Origin: Pararhodospirillum photometricum DSM 122
GTDB taxonomy: Bacteria > Pseudomonadota > Alphaproteobacteria > Rhodospirillales > Rhodospirillaceae
Assembly (NCBI RefSeq): GCF_000284415.1
Contig: NC_017059.1
Coordinates: 2,693,978 to 2,706,183, forward strand
Length of the DNA: 12,206 nt
Reading direction: 5' to 3'
Below are positions 7,345 through 12,206 of the stretch, in pieces. Within the stretch, counting starts at the first letter, position 1, and every line of letters begins with the position of its first letter. A program made the translations under genes and the position numbers. The notes under the pieces were generated by a model that was not told the DNA's origin, made no database searches, and worked only from the letters and a program-made list of their open reading frames with translations.

Positions 7345-7358
7345 CCACTACCGAGTGG
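7345..7358. promoter_or_regulatory. Dyad in the dctP/dctS divergent region; candidate DctR operator
   Basis: CCACT-ACCG-AGTGG is a perfect 5-bp inverted repeat with a four-base centre. It sits at the predicted start of dctSR transcription and about 110 bases upstream of dctP. Its location between the divergent operons fits a binding site for a FixJ/NarL-type regulator such as DctR. The arms are short, so chance occurrence cannot be excluded. Confidence 0.3.
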
Positions 7359-7395
7359 CCGAAAAACCCCTCTCCAGGACACGCCCAGCAAGAAA

Positions 7396-9393
7396 GTGAC
7401 CTCCCTGACCCTGGCACGCCCCCCTCTCACCCCCGGCCCCTGGACCCAGGAGGACCGTCCGCCGCGCGGTCCGCGTTTCGACCCCTTGTCCCTGGTGCCC
7501 TTGATCGCCATTGTCGCCCTGGTGGCCGGCGTGGGGGCCTTGGTGTGGGTGGTCAATCGGGGCGAGGAGGAACAGGCCCGGGTCAAGTTGGCCACGGATG
7601 CGCTTTGGGTCGAGCAAACGCTGCGCTTTCAACTGGGGATCCACGAGGACATGCTGGTGCGCCTCGCCCTGGAAGCCGCCGGCGGCGCCCCGGCTGCCAC
7701 CCTCGATGCCCGCACCCGCCTGCACATCGCCAATAATCCAGAACTGTTGTCGGTGGCGTGGCACGACGCCACGGGCCGGCTACGCCGCGCCCTGCCCGGG
7801 GGACACACCCCTGGCGACCCCGCCCTGGCAGCCCTGTTGAGCGGACGGGCCGCGCAAACCAGCCGAATCGTGTACGGCGCGATTTCCGAGACCGGACTGG
7901 TGAGCCTCGGCCTGCCGCTCGGCGACGGGACCGGCTCCCTCATGGCCACCATGTCGCTGCCCTTGCTGCTGGAACGCCATATCCCCTGGTGGATCGCCGA
8001 GCAATACGGGGTGCGCCTGCTTGATGCCCGTGAGCGGGCCCTGGCCGAGCGCCAGCGCCTGAAACCGCCCCCTGGAGCCCCTTCGCACCTCATCAGCTTT
8101 GATCCCCCGCTGCACGGCACGGCCTTACGCATCACCGCCTATGTCACCCCCACCGGGTTTCGCGTGGTGTTGTTGCTGGGCACCATCGCCGCCCTGGCGG
8201 TGTTTGCCATCTTGGCCTTGTACGTGTTGTTTCGCACCGCCGAGCGGCGGCGCATGGCCGAGTTGCGGCTGCGCGGCGAGATCGCCTTTCGGCGGTCGAT
8301 GGAGGAAAGCCTGACGGTGGGCCTGCGGGCCAAGGACCACGCCGGACGCATTCTTTATGTCAATGCCGCTTTTTGCAATCTGGTGGGGTGGAATGCCGAG
8401 GATTTGGTGGGCCGGATGGCGCCCATGCCCTATTGGGATCCCCAGCGCCTCGACGAAACCCAGACCCGCCAACGCCAACTGGCGGCCGGAGGGGCGGTCG
8501 GTCAGAGCTTTGAGACCCGGTTTCGCCACCGCGACGGCCATCTGATCGAGGTCCAGGTGTTCGAGGCGCCGCTGATCGACGCCCGAGGCACCCACCAGGG
8601 CTGGATGGGCTCGGTCATTGACATCACCGAGGCCAAGCGCGCCGCCCGCCGCGCCCGCGCCCAGGATGAGGCCCTCGCCCGCACCGGCCGCCTCGTCATG
8701 CTGGGCGAAATGGCTTCGACCCTGGCCCACGAACTCAACCAGCCGCTCTCGGCCATCGCCTCCTACGCCGCTGGCATGCTCAACCTGATGCACCACGGAT
8801 CCGCCGACCCGGCCTTGCTCCAAGAGGTCACGGGAAAACTCGCCAAACAGGCGGGCCGGGCTGGCCAGATCATCCACCACATCCAGGATCTGGTCAAAAA
8901 ACGCGAGCCCCGCTTCGCGCCTACCCGTCTGGACGACGTGGTGCTGGAAACCGTGGGCTTCCTGGCCGCCGATGCCCGCGAACACCGCATCCGCCTCTTG
9001 GCCACGGTCTCCCCTCTGCCCCCGGTCCACGCCGACCGCATTTTGCTGGAACAGGTCCTGATCAACTTGATTCGGAACGGCATGGAGGCCATGAGCGAGC
9101 GAAGGAGCGGCGATGCGGTGATCATCCGGCTGATGGCCGAGGACACCCAGGCGATCATCGAGGTCGCCGACCAGGGCAGCGGCATCCCGCCCGACATCGC
9201 CGAACGCCTGTTCGATGCCTTTGCCACCACCAAGCCCCAGGGCATGGGCATGGGGCTCAAGATTTGCCGAACCCTGGTGGAACTGCACCGAGGCCAGCTC
9301 TCTCACTACCCGGCCGAGGGCGGCGGCACGGTGTTTCGCGTCGCCCTTCCCTTCCCCGACATCCTGGATACAGCCCCCGGGAGCGCGGCATGA
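7396..9393 (+). CDS. dctS: C4-dicarboxylate sensor histidine kinase DctS
   Basis: This membrane sensor kinase of a two-component system, with DctR, should detect external C4-dicarboxylates and phosphorylate DctR. I start it at GTG 7396-7398 (665 residues). The frame stays open far upstream, but that part is antisense to dctP and has no family character. The ribosome site is weak, so the start is uncertain by some codons. Order: cytoplasmic tail, membrane helix about 32-53 (LVPLIAIVALVAGVGALVWVV), periplasmic sensing domain about 54-253, second helix about 256-279, PAS domain about 297-413 (ILYVNAAFCNLVGW, then GWMGSVIDITEAK), dimerisation and phosphoacceptor region with His445 (LAHELNQPLSAI), then the ATPase domain with N box LINLIRNGMEAM (555-566), G1 DQGSGIPPD (592-600) and G2 GMGMGL (616-621). 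The architecture and position beside dctPQM match R. capsulatus DctS rather than rhizobial DctB. It overlaps dctR by ATGA. Confidence 0.9.
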   Translation: MTSLTLARPPLTPGPWTQEDRPPRGPRFDPLSLVPLIAIVALVAGVGALVWVVNRGEEEQARVKLATDALWVEQTLRFQLGIHEDMLVRLALEAAGGAPAATLDARTRLHIANNPELLSVAWHDATGRLRRALPGGHTPGDPALAALLSGRAAQTSRIVYGAISETGLVSLGLPLGDGTGSLMATMSLPLLLERHIPWWIAEQYGVRLLDARERALAERQRLKPPPGAPSHLISFDPPLHGTALRITAYVTPTGFRVVLLLGTIAALAVFAILALYVLFRTAERRRMAELRLRGEIAFRRSMEESLTVGLRAKDHAGRILYVNAAFCNLVGWNAEDLVGRMAPMPYWDPQRLDETQTRQRQLAAGGAVGQSFETRFRHRDGHLIEVQVFEAPLIDARGTHQGWMGSVIDITEAKRAARRARAQDEALARTGRLVMLGEMASTLAHELNQPLSAIASYAAGMLNLMHHGSADPALLQEVTGKLAKQAGRAGQIIHHIQDLVKKREPRFAPTRLDDVVLETVGFLAADAREHRIRLLATVSPLPPVHADRILLEQVLINLIRNGMEAMSERRSGDAVIIRLMAEDTQAIIEVADQGSGIPPDIAERLFDAFATTKPQGMGMGLKICRTLVELHRGQLSHYPAEGGGTVFRVALPFPDILDTAPGSAA

Positions 9394-10010
9394 GTTCCGT
9401 TGTGCACATCGTTGATGACGAGGAGGTGATCCGGGACGCCCTGGCCTTCCTGCTGGCCTCGCGCGGGGTGCCGGCCCGGGGCTGGGCCTCGGGCGAGGCC
9501 TTCCTCGCCGCCCAGCCCCTGGAGGACTGCGCCTGCATTATCCTTGATGTGCGCATGGAGGACCTCTCCGGCCCCGAGGTGTTCGAGCGCTTGAAAGCCC
9601 AGGGCACCCCCCCCCCGGTGATTTTCCTCACCGGCCATGCCGACGTGCCCGTCGCGGTCCAGGCCCTCAAGGCCGGCGCTTTTGACTTTGTGGAAAAGCC
9701 TTTCAGCGACAACGACATCGTTGATCTGGCCCTCAAGGCCATCGCCGCCCGGGCCGCCGCCGCCGCCAAGGACGCCGCCCGCCGCGACCTGTGGGCCCGT
9801 CAGGCCACCTTGTCGGCGCGCGAGGTGGAGGTCATGCGCCTGATCTTGACCGGGGCCTTAAACAAGCAGATCGCCGATACCTTGGGCATTGCTATGCGCA
9901 CGGTCGAGGTCCACCGCAGCCGGGTGCTGGCCAAGATGGGGGTGCGTAATGCGATTGAACTGGCGGCGTTGTTGGCTGCCGACGATAAGAGAGAAGGCTG
10001 GGGAGGCTAG
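9390..10010 (+). CDS. dctR: C4-dicarboxylate response regulator DctR (FixJ/NarL-LuxR type)
   Basis: DctR is the DNA-binding partner of DctS and the probable activator of dctPQM. It has 206 residues. The receiver domain covers about 1-120, with acidic pocket D9/D10, phosphoacceptor D53 (IILDVRMED), T81 (FLTGHADVPVAVQA) and K103 (DFVEKPF). An alanine-rich linker (about 119-130) leads to a LuxR-type helix-turn-helix at about 140-197 (LSAREVEVMRLI, NKQIADTLGI, RTVEVHRSRVLAKM). It has no AAA+ domain, so it is not a sigma54 activator like rhizobial DctD. This matches the DctR of R. capsulatus, which belongs to the FixJ group. The ATG at 9390 overlaps the dctS stop and has GGGAG upstream. The last five residues (EGWGG) and the TAG stop are encoded inside a palindromic repeat. 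Confidence 0.93.
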   Translation: MSSVVHIVDDEEVIRDALAFLLASRGVPARGWASGEAFLAAQPLEDCACIILDVRMEDLSGPEVFERLKAQGTPPPVIFLTGHADVPVAVQALKAGAFDFVEKPFSDNDIVDLALKAIAARAAAAAKDAARRDLWARQATLSAREVEVMRLILTGALNKQIADTLGIAMRTVEVHRSRVLAKMGVRNAIELAALLAADDKREGWGG

Positions 10011-10025
10011 CCTCCCCAGACCCCT
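9993..10025 (+). repeat. Palindromic repeat, copy 2, overlapping the dctR stop
   Basis: The arms CTGGGGAGGC (9998-10007) and GCCTCCCCAG (10010-10019) flank TA, making a perfect 22-bp palindrome. It is preceded by GAAGG and followed by ACCCCT, as in the other copies. The TAG stop of dctR (10008-10010) falls at its centre. No T tract follows directly, so by itself it is a poor intrinsic terminator. Confidence 0.75.
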
Positions 10026-10084
10026 CGTCTCGTTGGGAGAGAGCCGGGCTCGTCGCGCCCCATGAACCAGGGGTCTGGGGAGGC
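10010..10084. terminator. Convergent dctR/flhA terminator region formed by two inverted repeat copies
   Basis: GCCTCCCCAGACCCCT (10010-10025) is the exact inverse of AGGGGTCTGGGGAGGC (10069-10084). The two repeat copies can therefore pair with each other over 16 bp, and over about 30 bp with two mismatches when the outer arms are included. Each copy can also fold alone. Located between convergent genes, this should stop transcription from both sides. T tracts are weak (CCTTCCTT after the second stem on the plus strand), so Rho help or structural blocking may be involved. Confidence 0.5.
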
Positions 10085-10102
10085 CCGCCTCCCCAGCCTT
10101 CC
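10069..10102 (-). repeat. Palindromic repeat, copy 3, directly after the flhA stop
   Basis: On the minus strand this reads GGAAGGCTGGGGAGGC, then GG, then GCCTCCCCAGACCCCT, matching copy 1 and copy 2 including flanks. It begins at the base next to the flhA TAA. The stem is 10 bp perfect (10075-10084 with 10087-10096) with a two-base centre. Relative to copy 2 it is inverted. Confidence 0.75.
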
Positions 10103-12206
10103 TTAAATCTGCCCCAAGGTCTTGATCCTCGCCTTGGGATGAATCTCATTCTGACTCATCACCACCGTGGACGGCCGGAAGCGCTCGACAATAGAGCGCA
10201 CATAGGGCCGGACCATGGGGCTGGTCAGCAGCACCGGCGCCTCGCCCTTCATGGCAAAGCGCTCAAAGGTCTGACGCACCGCGACAATGAACTCCTGCAA
10301 GCGGCTCGGCGCCATGGACAACTGTCGCTCGTCGCCCGAGCCGATCAGGGACTCGGCAAAGGTCGCCTCCCAGGCCGGCGACAAGGTGACAAGCTGCACG
10401 ATGCCATCGGGGTTCTTGATGTTGGCATCCGACAACTGCCGAGCGAGTCTGGTGCGGACGTGTTCGGTGATCATGGTGATGTTGCGCGTGGCGGCGCTGG
10501 CCTCGGCGATGCCTTCCAAAATGGTCGGCAAATCGCGGATGGAAACGCGCTCGGCCAGCAGGCTTTGCAAGATGCGCTGCACCCCGGAAAGGCTGATCTG
10601 GGCCGGGATGAGGTCGCCCACCAGCTTTTGCTGGTCTTTTTCCAGGTCGTTCAGGAGCTTTTGTGTCTCGGCATACGACAACAGGTCGGCCATGTGGTCC
10701 TTGACCATCTCGGTCAAGTGGGTGGTGATCACGGTGGGGGGATCGACCACCGTGTAGCCCCGGAACATCGCCTCCTCGCGGTTGGCGAGATCGACCCACA
10801 CCGCCGGCAGGCCGAAGGTGGGCTCGTGGGTCTTTTCGCCGGGCAAGGTGATTTCCTGGCCGCGCGGATCCATGACCAGCAGCATGTTGGGCCGCAGGTC
10901 GCCGGCGCCGGCCTCCACCTCCTTGATGTAGATGCGGTAGGTGTTGGCGGCGAGTTGCATGTTATCCTGGATACGCACCGGCGGCATGATAAAGCCCATG
11001 TCGGCAGCCAGAGCGCGGCGCAGGGCCTTGATCTGCTCGGTCAGGCGCTGGTTCTGGGCGCTGTTGATGAGCGAAAGCAGGCCATAGCCCAACTCCAGGC
11101 GGACAAGGTCGATCTTGAGGGCGGTCGAGATCGGCTCCTCGGCCACCGGGGGCGGAGCCGCTGCCGCTTGCGCCTCTTCCGCCTTGCGCACGCTCACCCT
11201 TTCGTTGCGCCGGGACAACCACCACGCGGCGGTGCCGGTCATCACCGACAGCAGGGCAAAGGGCAGAAAAGGGGTCCCGGGCATCACGCCGAGCGCCGCC
11301 GCCAAGAAGGAACTCATGCCGAGCGCCTTGGGGTAGGCGGTAAACTGGTCCACCAGCGCCGTCTCGGCCGCCGTGGTCAGCCCTCCCTTGGACACCATCA
11401 CGCCGGCAGCGACCGAGATGATCAGGGCGGGGATCTGGCTCACGAGGCCATCGCCCACGGTCAGCATGGTGTAGGTGTTGGCGGCATCTTGGAAATCCAT
11501 GCCGTTTTGCACCATGCCGATGACAATGCCGCCGACGATGTTGATCAAGGTGATGATAATGCCGGCAATGGCATCGCCACGCACAAACTTGGAGGCACCG
11601 TCCATGGCGCCGAAGAAGTCGGCCTCCTTTTGCATGTCCTCGCGCCGGCGCCGGGCCTCGGCCTCGTCGATCAGGCCCGAGGACAGGTCAGCGTCGATGG
11701 CCATCTGCTTGCCGGGCATGGCGTCCAGGGTGAAGCGGGCCGTGACCTCGGCGATACGGGTGGCACCCTTGGTGATCACCATGAAGTTCACCAACACCAA
11801 GATGGCGAACACAATCACGCCGATCACGAAGTTGCCGCCCATGATGAAGCCGCCGAAGGCTTGAATGACGTGGCCGGCGGCATCGGTGCCCTGGTGGCCC
11901 TGAGACAGGATCAGGCGGGTCGAGGCGAGGTTGAGGGCTAGGCGCAGCAAGGTGGTGATGAGCAACACCATGGGGAAGGTGTTGAACTCCAGGGATTTGC
12001 GAATAAAAATCACCGTCATCAAGATCAGCACCGCCACCGTGAGCGACAGCGCCAGCATGATGTCAAGCAGCCACGGCGGCATGGGCAGGATCAACACGAC
12101 CAAGATCATGACCAGCCCCAGGGGCAAGGCCACCTCGCCGCTGGTCAGGACCTGCATCAGTCGCCGCCCGAAGGCCCCGGCCCCACTCGCGTTGCCAGCC
12201 CCCGCA
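10103..12206 (-). CDS. flhA: Flagellar biosynthesis protein FlhA, export gate (5' end probably outside window)
   Basis: FlhA is the large integral membrane component of the flagellar type III export gate, which unfolds and exports flagellar substrates using the proton gradient. From the ATG at 12157-12155 there are 684 residues. About eight hydrophobic segments fill residues 8-315, including the conserved FNTFPMVLLITTLLRLALNLASTRLIL and TKGATRIAEVTARFTLDAMPGKQMAIDADLSSGLID. KFVRGDAIAGIIITLINIVGG carries K190 and D195, which align with Salmonella K203 and D208; R81 aligns with R94. A charged, proline/alanine-rich linker (about 316-345) leads to the cytoplasmic domain that docks chaperone-substrate complexes. 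The constant 13-residue offset from Salmonella, the open frame upstream to the edge (…GAFGRRL before MQVL) and the lack of a ribosome site at 12157 suggest that the true start lies further right. FlhF or other flagellar genes may flank it; none is visible here. Confidence 0.96.
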   Translation of the reverse strand, partial: AGAGNASGAGAFGRRLMQVLTSGEVALPLGLVMILVVLILPMPPWLLDIMLALSLTVAVLILMTVIFIRKSLEFNTFPMVLLITTLLRLALNLASTRLILSQGHQGTDAAGHVIQAFGGFIMGGNFVIGVIVFAILVLVNFMVITKGATRIAEVTARFTLDAMPGKQMAIDADLSSGLIDEAEARRRREDMQKEADFFGAMDGASKFVRGDAIAGIIITLINIVGGIVIGMVQNGMDFQDAANTYTMLTVGDGLVSQIPALIISVAAGVMVSKGGLTTAAETALVDQFTAYPKALGMSSFLAAALGVMPGTPFLPFALLSVMTGTAAWWLSRRNERVSVRKAEEAQAAAAPPPVAEEPISTALKIDLVRLELGYGLLSLINSAQNQRLTEQIKALRRALAADMGFIMPPVRIQDNMQLAANTYRIYIKEVEAGAGDLRPNMLLVMDPRGQEITLPGEKTHEPTFGLPAVWVDLANREEAMFRGYTVVDPPTVITTHLTEMVKDHMADLLSYAETQKLLNDLEKDQQKLVGDLIPAQISLSGVQRILQSLLAERVSIRDLPTILEGIAEASAATRNITMITEHVRTRLARQLSDANIKNPDGIVQLVTLSPAWEATFAESLIGSGDERQLSMAPSRLQEFIVAVRQTFERFAMKGEAPVLLTSPMVRPYVRSIVERFRPSTVVMSQNEIHPKARIKTLGQI

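Noticed and set aside
6289..7395. Long plus-strand open frame continuous with dctS, which would make a 1034-residue protein.
   Set aside because: The upstream part lies antisense to dctP, is rich in G, H and Q in the way of GC-rich shadow frames, and has no family resemblance. The DctS-like sequence begins only near 7396.
10139..11941. 600-codon open frame on the plus strand opposite flhA.
   Set aside because: Antisense shadow of a well-conserved gene. The composition (H, G, D, Q rich) reflects reversed codon bias, and no motif is visible.
1..12206. CRISPR arrays, tRNA or rRNA genes, insertion sequences, phage genes or defence systems.
   Set aside because: No regularly spaced direct repeats, RNA gene signatures, transposases or integrases were seen. 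The window is fully occupied by transport, regulatory and flagellar genes.

Overview
The window is GC-rich DNA with tightly packed, overlapping genes and an alphaproteobacterial gene set. The dct locus resembles the C4-dicarboxylate TRAP locus of Rhodobacter capsulatus. A FlhA gene next to it fits a motile purple non-sulfur bacterium or relative, such as a Rhodospirillum/Pararhodospirillum-like member of the Rhodospirillaceae. This taxonomic guess is inference from protein character and composition; no marker gene is present.

Layout from left to right. (1) Positions 1-3924, minus strand: an ABC importer operon of the nickel/dipeptide (NikABCDE/Dpp) family, transcribed toward position 1. Its order is solute-binding protein, permease B, permease C, ATPase, and the last gene runs off the left edge. 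Each junction overlaps or abuts (ATGA, TAAATG, ATGA). Two of the four genes carry an apparent single-base frameshift in a G/C homopolymer: the binding protein at the six-G run 3006-3011 and permease C at the three-C run 886-888. The protein sequence resumes cleanly in the next frame each time, so these are either sequencing errors or a very recently broken operon. (2) Positions 3925-4133: an AT-rich leader with a wide-spaced dyad upstream of the ABC operon, and a strong intrinsic terminator behind dctM. (3) Positions 4134-7236, minus strand: dctP, dctQ, dctM, a complete C4-dicarboxylate TRAP transporter. (4) Positions 7237-7395: a divergent control region with a candidate promoter and a dyad. 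(5) Positions 7396-10010, plus strand: dctS (PAS-containing membrane histidine kinase) and dctR (FixJ/NarL-type response regulator), overlapping by ATGA. (6) Positions 10011-10102: a convergent intergenic region made largely of two inverted copies of a palindromic repeat. (7) Positions 10103-12206, minus strand: flhA, the flagellar export gate protein. Its true start probably lies beyond the right edge.

The central theme is dicarboxylate sensing and uptake. DctS should sense C4-dicarboxylates in the periplasm and phosphorylate DctR, which should activate the divergent dctPQM operon. DctP captures succinate, malate or fumarate, and DctQM imports it using an ion gradient. The ABC operon and flhA are neighbours without an evident functional link.

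I found no undescribed multi-gene system. The points most worth a second look are a short palindromic repeat present three times at gene ends (one copy supplies the last codons and stop of dctR), the paired frameshifts in the ABC operon, and the two candidate operator dyads.
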